Source: JAHDNZ01 sp036721855
GTDB lineage: Bacteria; Bacillota; DTU065
DNA: 64,000 bases
NCBI GenBank assembly: GCA_036721855.1
Contig: DAIMKF010000005.1
Location: 30,375 to 94,374, forward strand
Direction of reading: 5' to 3'
The notes beneath the pieces are model-generated. The model saw only the letters and a program-made list of their open reading frames with translations, searched no databases and was not told the DNA's origin. Below, piece by piece: positions 33,981 through 43,514 of the stretch. The position numbers and the translations under genes were made by a program. The stretch's first letter is position 1, and the number at the start of each line of letters is the position of its first letter.

Positions 33981-35069
33981 TTATGCTAATTTGTTAACTA
34001 CTTCCTTTAATTGAGCTACAATCTTGATCTTTTGGGGACATTTGGCTTCGCATTGATAGCATTGAACACAGTTTACAGCTGCTTTTTTCTCTGCCACTAA
34101 TTTCTGATACCCGTCTTTTGCAGCTTCTTTAAGTCCATAAACCTTAAGATAGTTCATATTGGTAAAATTAGCCGGAATATCTACGCCTTTAGGACAGGGC
34201 ATACAATAGCCACAACCGGTACAGTATAGCTCTGATAGTCTTTTCTTTTCCTCTAAAATCTGCTCGAGAAGTTTTTTCTCTTCTTCGCGGAGAGGTTCTT
34301 TGAGAGATGCAATCTTGATATTTTCTCTTAACATTTCTCTGGTACTCATTCCAGAAAGTGCTACATCAACATTGGGGTTACTTAAGACAAAACGCAAGGC
34401 CATTTCGGCACTGCTTTTTGTTCCACCCGGAATCAAGCGACTGATCTCTTTGGAAGGAGCTGCTAACCTTCCGCCACCTACCGGTCCCATAACGGCCACA
34501 CCTAAACCTTTCTCCTTAGCATAAGCGATAGCTTGTTCGTTACTTCTATCCAAGAGATTGTATTGAACCAACATCGTTTCAAAGTTGCCGGTGTCAATTA
34601 ATTTAATCAGGTTTTCCGGTTTGTCGTGGAAAGAAAAAGATATATGACGAATAAGACCTTCTTCTTTAGCTTTTCTAGCTTCTTCTAACGGGCCATTATC
34701 AGCAACAATCCGATTAACATATATATCCCAATTGATTGTCCACATATGATAAAAATCGATATAATCAGTTTCAAGTTTGATAAGGGAAGTTTCCAGGCGT
34801 TTTCTCCAGTTAACACCACTGGCATCCTCAATAGGGTTTTTAGTAGAGAGTATTACCTTCTCTCTTTGCCCTTTCAGAGCTCTACCTACCAAAACTTCAC
34901 TTTGACCATCGAGATAATATAAGGCTGTATCTAAGTAGTTAATTCCAAGTTTAATAGCTTCTCTTAATAGCTCTACCGCAAAATCAGGATCTGTTGTAGG
35001 TAGTCGCATGGCACCAAACCCTAGTCTTGATACCTTTACACCTGTTTTACCAAACTTTTGATATTGCAA
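33981..35069 (-). CDS. Aldo/keto reductase with C-terminal 4Fe-4S ferredoxin domain
   Basis: About 362 residues. The N-terminal TIM barrel begins QYQKFGKTGVKVSRLGFG and keeps the Asp and Tyr of the catalytic tetrad in NYLDTALYY. The C-terminus carries two cysteine clusters, CTGCGYCMPCP and CVQCYQCEAKCP, typical of Bacillota AKRs with two [4Fe-4S] sites. The start is set at TTG 35069, 6 nt after GGGAGGG; the longer frame begins inside the SD. It follows the Gfo/Idh/MocA gene by 15 bp and is probably cotranscribed. Substrate unknown. Confidence 0.93.
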   Translation of the reverse strand: MQYQKFGKTGVKVSRLGFGAMRLPTTDPDFAVELLREAIKLGINYLDTALYYLDGQSEVLVGRALKGQREKVILSTKNPIEDASGVNWRKRLETSLIKLETDYIDFYHMWTINWDIYVNRIVADNGPLEEARKAKEEGLIRHISFSFHDKPENLIKLIDTGNFETMLVQYNLLDRSNEQAIAYAKEKGLGVAVMGPVGGGRLAAPSKEISRLIPGGTKSSAEMALRFVLSNPNVDVALSGMSTREMLRENIKIASLKEPLREEEKKLLEQILEEKKRLSELYCTGCGYCMPCPKGVDIPANFTNMNYLKVYGLKEAAKDGYQKLVAEKKAAVNCVQCYQCEAKCPQKIKIVAQLKEVVNKLA

Positions 35070-35084
35070 AATCGACCCTCCCAA

Positions 35085-36140
35085 TTACTCAATCGTAATA
35101 GCTGCCTTAGTCTTTTGTGAGGCATAAATAGCATCTTGAATCTTCATAACATTAAGTGCCTCTTCGGGTTTGACCAGTGGCTCTTGGCCTTCAAGAATAC
35201 AGTTTACAAAATGTTCGATTTCAGCATGATAGTTGCTACCTATTTTATCGCGGCGTACAATTTGCTTGATATTAATTCTTTTCTTAGCTTCTGAGACAAC
35301 AGTTAAAGGTTTACCCCAGTGAAACCGAGCTCCCGATAAGGAACCATAAACTTCGGTGCCAAAGATCTCGTCATCCATAATATTCATCGCCCACGAGGTC
35401 TCCAAAGAAAGGGTGGCACCGTTTTTCATCTTTATATAACCAAAAGCCGCATCTTCCACCTGATAATCTTTAGGATCATAATCACGGAAGTTATTTAGAC
35501 AACCTTTATCGGCAATCTTGGTATAGCTAGAACCCAAAACTGTTTCCGGTTGGGGGTTACCCATTAAATAAAGAGTAAGATCTAAAGCATGAGTACCAAT
35601 ATCAACCAAAGGACCGCCACCCTGTTTTTCTAAGTTAAGAAAATCTCCCCAAGCAGGGATTCCTCTCCTGCGGGTGGCAATGGCCTTGGCAAAGTAGATC
35701 TCACCAAACTCACCGTTATCAATTAAGTTTTTAAGAGCTTGTATATCCGGATCAAAACGCCATTGATAGCCTACGGTAAGGATTTTTCCGCTCTTTTTAT
35801 ATGCTTTGACCATCTCGGCAGCTTCTTTGGCGTTTCTGGCCATTGGCTTTTCACAAATAACATGTTTGCCGGCGTTTAGAGCTGCAATTGTGGCCGGTGC
35901 GTGAGCATAATTCGAAGTACAGACACTGATAATATCAAGCTCATCCATCTCCAGCATTTGGTTATAATCGGTAAAAACGTGTTTTACATCTAGTTCCACA
36001 GCTCTTTTTTGAGCTCGTTCAGGAATAATATCACATAAAGCTACAATCTTAACTTTATCTTTTAATCTGAGATAGCCGGGTATGTGAGCTCCTTTGGCAA
36101 TACCTCCTACACCGATGATTCCTACTTTTAGTTTTCCCAC
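35085..36140 (-). CDS. Gfo/Idh/MocA family oxidoreductase
   Basis: About 351 residues with the Rossmann start VGIIGVGGIAKGAHIPGY and the family's EKPMARN motif (catalytic lysine) followed by the C-terminal alpha/beta domain (DIGTHALDLTLYLMG). Members oxidise or reduce sugars, inositols or their derivatives with NAD(P). The start is set at GTG 36140, 8 nt after AAAGGAG. Operon with the aldo/keto reductase suggests a shared carbohydrate or polyol pathway, not further defined. Confidence 0.93.
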   Translation of the reverse strand: MGKLKVGIIGVGGIAKGAHIPGYLRLKDKVKIVALCDIIPERAQKRAVELDVKHVFTDYNQMLEMDELDIISVCTSNYAHAPATIAALNAGKHVICEKPMARNAKEAAEMVKAYKKSGKILTVGYQWRFDPDIQALKNLIDNGEFGEIYFAKAIATRRRGIPAWGDFLNLEKQGGGPLVDIGTHALDLTLYLMGNPQPETVLGSSYTKIADKGCLNNFRDYDPKDYQVEDAAFGYIKMKNGATLSLETSWAMNIMDDEIFGTEVYGSLSGARFHWGKPLTVVSEAKKRINIKQIVRRDKIGSNYHAEIEHFVNCILEGQEPLVKPEEALNVMKIQDAIYASQKTKAAITIE

Positions 36141-36230
36141 TCTAAAGACTCCTTTCAATTAATCTAAATGTTTAGTTAGGTTTTAAATGTTTGTTTTCCT
36201 CTTGTTAAAACAAATATATAACTATAAACC

Positions 36231-36255
36231 AAAAAGGGCAGACTTTACTCTGCCC
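36231..36255 (-). terminator. Terminator of the PRK06851-like ATPase gene
   Basis: GGGCAGA (36236-36242) pairs with TCTGCCC (36249-36255). On the - strand the stem overlaps the stop codon and runs into TTTTT. Confidence 0.85.
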
Positions 36256-37207
36256 CGAAAAGATCGTTAATAAAGTCCTGTAGATATTCATTTAACGCTG
36301 TAAAGTCCATAGCTTCGATATATAATTTTTCAAGCTCTTCATGGGCTAAAAACGCTTTTTTTAGTTCGCCAATGCCAGAGTCTTCCTCCATTGCCAGCTT
36401 TGCAAGCAATTCATTTTCAACTCTCTCTTCCGTAGGCCACTTAACTTGGAGATAAATTTTGGCCTTCGGTATATAGAATCCTTCATAGGATTGGCCATCG
36501 AGAGGATCCATAAAAAACCAGCAGTCATATCCTGAACCAACAAATAGCTCGACCAGAGGAGCTAAATAGGCTGGCGTTAGTGAAGGACTGATACTAAGGA
36601 GATAGGTTTTATCAGCTTTAACCTCTAGTTTTTTTAAACCTTGGGGTGTATAGGCTGAAATAAAACGCCTCTCTTTGTTACCTAGATCCTCTTTGTGTCT
36701 AACACTACTTAGTGCTCTTAATTCATCCCAAAGCTTTAGATAGTGTTTTTTTGCCAAAGGTTCTGTGTTTTTTTCCAACTCTGTGCGAATTACTAAGGCT
36801 TTAGCTAAGGAGGCGTAGGCCAGATTAAAATGCTGTTTTGTTATGGCAAAAGCTCTTTCTATAGCTGAGGAGTTCTCTTTTAATTTATGTCTATGCCAAA
36901 ACTGGCCAAAATTTAATATTTCGTCTCTCACACCGGGCAGCTTTGGCTCAAGCACATGGGGGCTTGTGGCATCGCTGATAAAGTAGCCGTAAGAAAAATC
37001 AGCCACTGCATCTAAAGATTGGGGAGCCGAAGCACAGCAAAAGAGAACCGGTTCTTTGGTTTTGCTTGCCACCCTATTCATAAATGATGACTTCCCGGTA
37101 CCCGGGCCACCTTTTATCATAATCCTGCGTTTGGCCGAGGGATAAAATTCTTGGGCATAGTTGACCGAGCCCCGGCCTGTATTGCTACCCCAAAAAAACT
37201 TTTGCAT
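36245..37207 (-). CDS. PRK06851-like P-loop ATPase
   Basis: 320 residues of the PRK06851 type. The opening FFWGSNTGRGSVNY, Walker A IKGGPGTGKSSF (about 31-42), a following CCASAPQSLDAV, and ATSPHVLEPKLPG are the conserved pieces. The family is uncharacterised. Usual members are about 360 residues and carry a second P-loop half; here only one Walker A is visible, so the copy may be shorter at its C-terminal half. It starts at ATG in the sequence given by the family N-terminus. No neighbour gives a functional clue. Confidence 0.82.
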   Translation of the reverse strand: MQKFFWGSNTGRGSVNYAQEFYPSAKRRIMIKGGPGTGKSSFMNRVASKTKEPVLFCCASAPQSLDAVADFSYGYFISDATSPHVLEPKLPGVRDEILNFGQFWHRHKLKENSSAIERAFAITKQHFNLAYASLAKALVIRTELEKNTEPLAKKHYLKLWDELRALSSVRHKEDLGNKERRFISAYTPQGLKKLEVKADKTYLLSISPSLTPAYLAPLVELFVGSGYDCWFFMDPLDGQSYEGFYIPKAKIYLQVKWPTEERVENELLAKLAMEEDSGIGELKKAFLAHEELEKLYIEAMDFTALNEYLQDFINDLFGAE

Positions 37208-37379
37208 TTAAGCACAAGCTAAACCGCAAACACTGCTTAAGGTGTTTACAGATACCTTGCTTCCTCCTTTCTTTAACCTCCTTAAAATATCCTGGCAACA
37301 ATATCTTTTGCAAATATATTCTAGCGTAGCCGTTTAAAATAAAACTCTTAGTAAAAGTTTCTAAGCTGCTATTTACAAC

Positions 37380-38156
37380 TTATATAGATTGCTTTTTCAA
37401 TCGCCACAGACTTAAACATATAAGAATTAAAAGTATCACGGTAGTAATTATTGATTCTAGATGCAGATAGTTGGTAAAATGACCAATATGAGGCTTTCCT
37501 GCGGGGAAAAGGCAGGTAAAGGTCATATTCCAGGCAGCATGAAAACCTATACACAACCATTTGGAGTGAGTTAATAGATATAAAAGACCTAAAAAGAAAG
37601 CTAGAATGAAAAGATTACTCCAGCCTAGAATAGTTACATAGGGATTATCCCATAGAAATTGCACTCCAACAAATACCAAAGCAGAACCAAAAAGAGCCGC
37701 TGCTTTACTTTTTATTTCTAATATCTGTTCAAGAACATAGCCTCTGGTTATCATCTCTTCTATATATGCTTCAGCCAGAAAAAAGATGGCCGCGATGACA
37801 ACTGTTCCAAAATTTAACCCTCTCCAATTAAATATTCGTATTCTACCTGTTAGGTTATCAATTACCACCACCATTAAAGCTGCCAAGGCGCCACATAAAA
37901 CTCCAGAACCTAACTTCTTTAGGGTTGACTTTTCTAGTTCTAGGTAGTGGATAAAATTTGCTTCTCCGAGAATATATTTAAGCCAAGCTTTAACAAGGAG
38001 AGAAAAAACCACTGCCTGAGTTAGCATTTTTAACCAAGGTAGGTTAATTATGGGTAGTTTATCTAAAATAAGAGTAGTTGTCATCATAAATGGAATAAAT
38101 AAAAACACATAGATTAAAAGTTTTACTAGACGATACTTATCATTACCCATTATCAT
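37380..38156 (-). CDS. CPBP family intramembrane protease (CAAX-type)
   Basis: About 258 residues with six to eight hydrophobic segments. The conserved motifs of this glutamic-type intramembrane protease family are present: EEMITRGYVLEQ (EExxxR), and a later GFHAAWNMT (HxxxN). Members process membrane proteins or confer bacteriocin immunity in Bacillota. The start is set at ATG 38156, 5 nt after AAGGAGG; ATG 38150 is the alternative. The longer frame's first 17 residues overlap the SD and are unlikely to be translated. No bacteriocin gene is nearby. Confidence 0.87.
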   Translation of the reverse strand: MIMGNDKYRLVKLLIYVFLFIPFMMTTTLILDKLPIINLPWLKMLTQAVVFSLLVKAWLKYILGEANFIHYLELEKSTLKKLGSGVLCGALAALMVVVIDNLTGRIRIFNWRGLNFGTVVIAAIFFLAEAYIEEMITRGYVLEQILEIKSKAAALFGSALVFVGVQFLWDNPYVTILGWSNLFILAFFLGLLYLLTHSKWLCIGFHAAWNMTFTCLFPAGKPHIGHFTNYLHLESIITTVILLILICLSLWRLKKQSI

Positions 38157-38475
38157 CACGACCTCCTTAGTAGTTGCAGATAATAGTAGCATTAAACGGT
38201 TAACCAAGCCAAATACTTCTATTTGCTAACAATACACTTAATCCTGCGACTTAACTAAAAAAAAATATCCCTGGCTTTGAATATGTTTATTGTAGCTTTG
38301 GCCAGAGTAAACGTTGGTTTTTCTTGAAATAACCAAGATAGAATGAAATAATGTGATCGAAATCTTCTTTTTTTGTCAGCATGGTCAGGTCCTATTTGTC
38401 TTTAACTAAGTATTTGGCAGATAGTTTTAGCATATTAACTTTTCAGGGTTTATCATCTTTGGGGGAGGATTAATT

Positions 38476-39039
38476 ATGGAAATTAAAGCCTTATCAGTTA
38501 AAGATACTCAGTATATAGAGGAAGCAGCCATGATACTATCCAACTCTTTTCCGCATAGCTATCCGGATCTAACCTCAGCACTTAATGAGGTATATGGATA
38601 CCTTGAAACAGAAAAAGTTGCTCTTGTAGCCGTTGAGCAAAGGCATGTCCTAGGATTAATTGGTGCAAAACCACAGTACGGCCTAACAGGCTGGGAACTG
38701 CACCCTTTGGTTGTCTTAGAAGAAAAGCGTTCTCAAGGTATCGGTTCAAAACTTGTAGCTCAATTAGAAAAAGAAATAATTAAACGTGGCGGCATCATGG
38801 TTTATCTAGGCTCAGATGATGAGAACGATATGACTAGCCTATCAAACTGTGAACTCTATGATAACCTCTTTGAAAGACTAAAAAATATCCGTAATCTAAA
38901 AAACCATCCTTTTGAATTCTACCAAAAACAAGGTTATAGCATAGTTGGAGTTTTCCCTGATGCCAATGGCCTTGGCAAACCTGATATCTGGCTAGCTAAG
39001 CGTTTAGTCACATACGTATTTCCCAAAAACAACTTGTGA
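38476..39039 (+). CDS. Aminoglycoside 6'-N-acetyltransferase-like GNAT (AAC(6')-Ii type)
   Basis: 187 residues with striking similarity, from memory, to enterococcal AAC(6')-Ii: GWELHPLVV, SQGIGSKLVAQLEKE (acetyl-CoA motif A), RGGIMVYLGSDD, NHPFEFYQKQGYSIVGV and NGLGKPDIWLAK line up in order. Such enzymes acetylate the 6' amino group of aminoglycosides but chromosomal copies may have other natural substrates. SD GGGAGG lies 7 nt before ATG. The gene is alone, flanked by about 270 bp upstream and unrelated neighbours, without visible mobile elements. Confidence 0.88.
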   Translation: MEIKALSVKDTQYIEEAAMILSNSFPHSYPDLTSALNEVYGYLETEKVALVAVEQRHVLGLIGAKPQYGLTGWELHPLVVLEEKRSQGIGSKLVAQLEKEIIKRGGIMVYLGSDDENDMTSLSNCELYDNLFERLKNIRNLKNHPFEFYQKQGYSIVGVFPDANGLGKPDIWLAKRLVTYVFPKNNL

Positions 39040-39202
39040 ATCTATAAATTGCCTGAAGCCAATTAGTAACTTATAAAACTTATAGCTTTCTCCAAAACAT
39101 TATTCTCTCTAAAAATAACCTTTTTGGTGAGAGGATATCGTTTAACTTGGGAGAATTATGTTCTTAGTATCGCCAATAAACAATCTTAAGCAGGGAGATG
39201 GC

Positions 39203-40078
39203 ATGATGTCTCTAAAAAATTTGCTGACTCAAAGTGGTGTTTTGGCAATCTTTACCTTGGGAGTATTATTGGCTCCTGTAGCTCAAGCTGAAGAAACGGC
39301 ACCTGTAGACCTCAAGGTTATGACCTACAATATCCAAATCGGAGCTACAACCAATAATCCCGGTTGGGATGTTAAAAAGTTTAACCTCGATGCTGTGGCA
39401 GAAGTTATTAGGCAGCAAGATCCTGATATTGTCGCTTTGCAGGAAGTTGATCGGCTGAGATCAAGAAGTGGAAAAGTTGACCAGGTAGTGTATCTGGCTG
39501 AAAACCTAGGTATGTATTGGGCCTACTCACCATCTTATTTTGATGTGGAAACAAAAGAAGGCCGGGGTATGTATGGCAATGCTATTCTCTCTAAGTATCC
39601 AATTGTAAGCAACTATGCCCATACTCTTTGGCGAAGAGGCCACCTCAATCCCGGTGAGTATGACTGGGTTATTGAAAAACGCTCCATCCTGGAGACTAAA
39701 ATTGATGTAAACGGTCGGCTGATTAATGTCTTTTCTACCCATCTTTCCACAACAGCTGATCAAAGAGAGATCCAAACCGCAGAGATTAGAACCCTTTTAT
39801 CACAGGTAAGAGGACCCAAGATCCTTATGGGAGATTTTAATGCTATACCCCAAGACTCAGAGATGAAATACCTTTTAAGCAGATATGTCGATGTCTTGGA
39901 AAATTCTCCTATAAAAGGCAGCCAAAGGGCCACCTGGCCCAATGGGAGTAAGTCAACTGAAGCCATTGATTATATTCTTGTCTCCAAAGACTGGGAGCTT
40001 AAAGAGGCCAAGGTTGTGATTGAAGAAACAGGTGCCTCTGATCACAATCCGATTGTGGCTATTATCTCACTCCCCTAA
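39203..40078 (+). CDS. Secreted endonuclease/exonuclease/phosphatase (EEP) family protein
   Basis: About 291 residues. A signal peptide (to AQA-EE) is followed by the EEP core: VMTYNIQIG, IVALQEVD (catalytic Glu), GDFNAIP and the terminal SDHNPI. This metal-dependent hydrolase fold includes nucleases, sphingomyelinases and inositol phosphatases; an extracytoplasmic location favours nucleic acid or lipid head-group cleavage. The start is set at the ATG pair at 39203, close behind GGGAG; the 39158 ATG lacks an SD. Ends in a hairpin terminator. Confidence 0.9.
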   Translation: MMSLKNLLTQSGVLAIFTLGVLLAPVAQAEETAPVDLKVMTYNIQIGATTNNPGWDVKKFNLDAVAEVIRQQDPDIVALQEVDRLRSRSGKVDQVVYLAENLGMYWAYSPSYFDVETKEGRGMYGNAILSKYPIVSNYAHTLWRRGHLNPGEYDWVIEKRSILETKIDVNGRLINVFSTHLSTTADQREIQTAEIRTLLSQVRGPKILMGDFNAIPQDSEMKYLLSRYVDVLENSPIKGSQRATWPNGSKSTEAIDYILVSKDWELKEAKVVIEETGASDHNPIVAIISLP

Positions 40079-40091
40079 ATGTTTTACTCTC

Positions 40092-40120
40092 AGGGAGGGC
40101 TAAGCCCTCCCTAATTTTAT
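40092..40120 (+). terminator. Terminator of the EEP-family gene
   Basis: AGGGAGGGC (40092-40100) pairs with GCCCTCCCT (40104-40112), followed by AATTTTATT, a modest T-run. Confidence 0.75.
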
Positions 40121-40183
40121 TACTCTAAAAATTTTTACATAGAAAACCAGTGCCAGTAAAAGCAAATTTCAGAGGTGCATCTC

Positions 40184-42313
40184 TCAAATCTTGGCCCTAA
40201 GTTTTAAGCTTATTCTTTGTCTCTGTTTATCGATCTCGGTTACTTCAACTTCAACAATCTCACCGACTGAGATCTGTTTGGTAGGATGAATTCTGTTGCC
40301 TCGAGGTAATTTTGAACTGTGTATCAGACCGTCTCTTTTTACACCTATATCCACAAAAGCTCCAAAATCAACTACATTGCGAACTGTACCTTTAAGAATC
40401 TGCCCTACTTTAAGATCTTCAAATTTAAGAACATCACTTCTAAAGACAGGTCCGGGCAGATCTTCTCTGGGATCGCGACCCGGCTTTTGTAAGGAATCTA
40501 AGATGTCGACTACAGTCGGTACTCCCGCAGTGAATTTTGCTGCTATTGTATTGGCATCTGCTTCGTTTAATGCTTTTTTGAATTCCTGCTTTTCAATATG
40601 TTTCAGATTATAACCTAAATGTGAAACAATTTTTTCAGTTAATTTATAGGATTCAGGGTGCACGGCTGTGTTATCCAAGACATTCTCTCCACTGGCAATA
40701 CGCAAAAAACCAGCTGCCTGTTCGAAAGTCTTAGCACCGATGCCTTTAATCTCTAAAAGCTCTTGCCGCGAAGAAAATGACCCTTTTTCTTGTCTGTAAT
40801 TAACAATTCTTTGGGCCAGAGTCTTACTGATACCACTTACATATTGCAGTAGTGCCCAAGAAGCTGTATTTAATTCCACTCCTACATGGTTTACGGCTGA
40901 CATTACCACATAATCGAGTGTTTTGGCTAACTCTTTTTGGTTAACATCATGCTGGTACTGCCCTACACCAATACTCTTGGGATCGATCTTTACCAGTTCG
41001 GCGAGGGGATCTTGGATTCTTCTGGCAATAGAAACAGCTCCCCTCAAGGAGACATCAAGTTGTGGAAATTCTTCTTTGGCAACAGGTGATGCTGAGTAGA
41101 CAGATGCTCCCGCCTCACTTACAATGGCATAGTTAACCTTGGTAACTTGGGCGATCTCGCCAACCAAAGCTTCTGTCTCCCTTGAGGCGGTGCCATTGCC
41201 TATGGTAATAAGATCAACCTTATAATGTTTTATAAGCTCGATCAATTTATCTTTGGCCTCTTGATAGCGGTTTTGAGGCTCGTGAGGATAAATAGTATCT
41301 GTAGCTAGAAGATCGCCTAAATCGTTCACTACAGCTACTTTAGTTCCTGTTCTGTAGCCAGGATCTAAGCCCAAAACAACTTTTTCTCTCACCGGAGCCT
41401 GTAACAGCAAATGTCTGAGGTTTTCTTGAAAAACACTGATTGCTTGCCTATCACCGGCTTCGGTCATCTCTCGGCGCAGATCCCTTTCAATGGCCGGAGC
41501 TAAAAGCCTTTGGTAGCTATCTGCCAAGGCCAGTTCCAGTTCACCGGTAAATTTAGCCTCGTTTTTAAGCCAAAGTGCTTTTAAGGACTGAATGAGATTT
41601 TCTGAATCAACACAGATTTTTACAGTAACAAAACCTTCTTTTTCAGCACGATTGATCGCTAAAACCTGGTGTGGTGCCACATTCTTCAAAAGAGATTTAA
41701 ACTCAAAGTAATTCTGATAGGTTTTGGCTTCAGCAAGCTCCTCTTTCTCCGAAACTACCTGAACCTCTAAATTTGCCATACGGCGTGTAATGCGACGCAT
41801 CCATTCTCTGGTTTTAAAATCCTCACTGACAACCTCAGCTGCAATATCTCTTGCTCCAGCTAAGGCATCTTCTAATGTAGCTACTTCTTCACTTATAAAT
41901 TTATCAGCATGAGTTAGAGGATCCTCTTCTTGTGCCAAGATAATCTCAGCTAGTGGTTCAAGACCCTTTTCCCTGGCCATGGTAGCTCTTGTTCTGCGTT
42001 TTGGTCTAAACGGCAAATAGATATCTTCTACGGCTTGTAAGGTGGTAGCCTCGGCGATATTGACCTCAATTTCTGGGGTGAGTTTATCGCCGATTAATCT
42101 TAAAACCTCTTCTTTTCTTGCTACCAGAGCCCGCAGATAAGAGACTCGTTCCGAGATATCCCTGATTTGGGTCTCATCTAAAGAGCCGGTTTTTTCCTTA
42201 CGGTAACGAGCAATAAATGGTATTGTCGCTCCTTCGTCAAGAAGACCTACCGTTTTGTCTACCTGCTCTTTTTTTAGTTTAAGTTCAGATGCGACAAGAT
42301 TAATAATATCCAA
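40184..42313 (-). CDS. tex: Tex family RNA-binding transcription accessory protein
   Basis: The 709-residue protein has the full Tex layout: N-terminal helical domain (KTGSLDETQIRDI near 40), YqgF-like domain (VLGLDPGYRTGTKVAVV around 320), a helix-hairpin-helix region (GIGAKTFEQAAGFLRI) and a C-terminal S1 domain (VGQILKGTVRNVVDFGAFVDIG). It binds RNA and is linked to transcription and tolerance of stress; it is widespread. The TTG start has GGAGG 8 nt upstream. It follows mreB on the same strand after a terminator. Confidence 0.97.
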   Translation of the reverse strand: MDIINLVASELKLKKEQVDKTVGLLDEGATIPFIARYRKEKTGSLDETQIRDISERVSYLRALVARKEEVLRLIGDKLTPEIEVNIAEATTLQAVEDIYLPFRPKRRTRATMAREKGLEPLAEIILAQEEDPLTHADKFISEEVATLEDALAGARDIAAEVVSEDFKTREWMRRITRRMANLEVQVVSEKEELAEAKTYQNYFEFKSLLKNVAPHQVLAINRAEKEGFVTVKICVDSENLIQSLKALWLKNEAKFTGELELALADSYQRLLAPAIERDLRREMTEAGDRQAISVFQENLRHLLLQAPVREKVVLGLDPGYRTGTKVAVVNDLGDLLATDTIYPHEPQNRYQEAKDKLIELIKHYKVDLITIGNGTASRETEALVGEIAQVTKVNYAIVSEAGASVYSASPVAKEEFPQLDVSLRGAVSIARRIQDPLAELVKIDPKSIGVGQYQHDVNQKELAKTLDYVVMSAVNHVGVELNTASWALLQYVSGISKTLAQRIVNYRQEKGSFSSRQELLEIKGIGAKTFEQAAGFLRIASGENVLDNTAVHPESYKLTEKIVSHLGYNLKHIEKQEFKKALNEADANTIAAKFTAGVPTVVDILDSLQKPGRDPREDLPGPVFRSDVLKFEDLKVGQILKGTVRNVVDFGAFVDIGVKRDGLIHSSKLPRGNRIHPTKQISVGEIVEVEVTEIDKQRQRISLKLRAKI

Positions 42314-42334
42314 CTAAAAAACCTCCTAACCACT

Positions 42335-42356
42335 AAAAAGGAGCCGACAAGGCTCC
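42335..42356 (-). terminator. Intrinsic terminator between mreB and tex
   Basis: On the - strand GGAGCC (42356-42351) pairs with GGCTCC (42345-42340), then TTTTT. Confidence 0.85.
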
Positions 42357-43367
42357 CTAGCGACTTTTTAGCTTGCGTGACTTGAGACTTTTCAAGATCT
42401 CTTGATGTTCAAGCACTAAAGCAGTACCTTTGGCTACGGAAAAAAGTGGCTCTTCGGCAATAAAAACCGGTAGATTAGTTTCATGTTTTAATAGTTTATC
42501 TATGTTTTTAATCAAAGCACCACCACCGGTTAAGATGACACCATTTTCGTAGATATCAGAAGCAACTTCGGGTTTGGTCTCTTCTAAAGTCGAGCGAACT
42601 GCCCGGATAATTTCTGATAATGGTTCTGCGATGGCTTCATTAATCTCTCGGGTATGCACAATAAGATTGACCGGTAAACCCGTAACCAAGTTGCGACCTC
42701 TTACTTCGATCTCTTCTTCTTTTTCCGGGAAAGCACAACCGATCTTAACCTTAATATCTTCGGCCGAACGCTCACCGATAACTATACTGTAGGTTCTTCT
42801 TAGATACATAATAATAGCCTTGTCCATCGCATTGCCGGCAATTCGAATTGAACGCGCTGCAACAATACCCCCCAAAGAGGTTACGGCGATTTCCGTAGTG
42901 CCTCCACCTATATCGACTACCATATGACCTGTAGGTTCTTCAATAGGAATCCCGGCACCAATTGCAGCCGCCATTGGTTCTTCAATTAAATACACTTCCC
43001 TGGCTCCAGCCTTAAAAGCTGCCTCTTCAACAGCCCGGCGTTCCACCGAAGTTGCTCCCCTTGGAATGCCAACCACTAAACGGGGATTAAACAAAGAAGC
43101 TTTAACACATTTGCGAATAAAATAATTTAACATCTTTTCCGTAACTTCATAATCGGCAATAACACCATCTTGAAGTGGCTGTACGGCAATAATATCACCA
43201 GGGGTTCTACCAATCATAGCTTTGGCTTCGGAGCCAACTGCTAAAATTTCTTTGGTGTCTTTCCTGATGGCAACAACTGAAGGTTCATTGAGAATTATCT
43301 CGCCTTTGCGACAGACTAATGTATTGGCAGTGCCCAGATCGATGCCAATGTCTTTCCCGAAGATCAT
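42357..43367 (-). CDS. mreB: Rod shape-determining protein MreB (MreB/Mbl family)
   Basis: Actin-like ATPase that guides cell-wall synthesis along the side wall. The 336 residues include GIDLGTANTLV (phosphate 1), VVDIGGGTTEIAV (phosphate 2) and TGGGALIKNID (adenosine motif). mreC and mreD do not follow, so this may be an Mbl-like copy. The ATG is separated from a G8 tract by a 7-bp hairpin, an unusual translation start described separately. A terminator follows. Confidence 0.95.
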   Translation of the reverse strand: MIFGKDIGIDLGTANTLVCRKGEIILNEPSVVAIRKDTKEILAVGSEAKAMIGRTPGDIIAVQPLQDGVIADYEVTEKMLNYFIRKCVKASLFNPRLVVGIPRGATSVERRAVEEAAFKAGAREVYLIEEPMAAAIGAGIPIEEPTGHMVVDIGGGTTEIAVTSLGGIVAARSIRIAGNAMDKAIIMYLRRTYSIVIGERSAEDIKVKIGCAFPEKEEEIEVRGRNLVTGLPVNLIVHTREINEAIAEPLSEIIRAVRSTLEETKPEVASDIYENGVILTGGGALIKNIDKLLKHETNLPVFIAEEPLFSVAKGTALVLEHQEILKSLKSRKLKSR

Positions 43368-43402
43368 TTAGATATGGCACAACTCTTGTGCCTTCCCCCC
43401 CC
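43368..43402 (-). promoter_or_regulatory. mreB ribosome binding region with hairpin spacer and G8 tract
   Basis: On the - strand eight G (43402-43395) act as the likely SD. AA, a hairpin GGCACAA-GAG-TTGTGCC (43392-43376) and ATATCTAA precede ATG 43367. Linear distance is 27 nt, but with the hairpin folded it is 10 nt. Confidence 0.55.
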
Positions 43403-43514
43403 TCATATTCCATATAAATCCAGTTAGACAAGAGAAACTTCTACTATTAAGCCCAAAACTATAACTCTGGGCCCGGCAGGTATACTGCCAGGCAGAGAAG
43501 ATCTGTAAAAAACT

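Noticed and set aside
38476..39039. Recent transfer of a resistance cassette
   Set aside because: No integrase, attC-like site, insertion sequence or change in base composition beside the gene.
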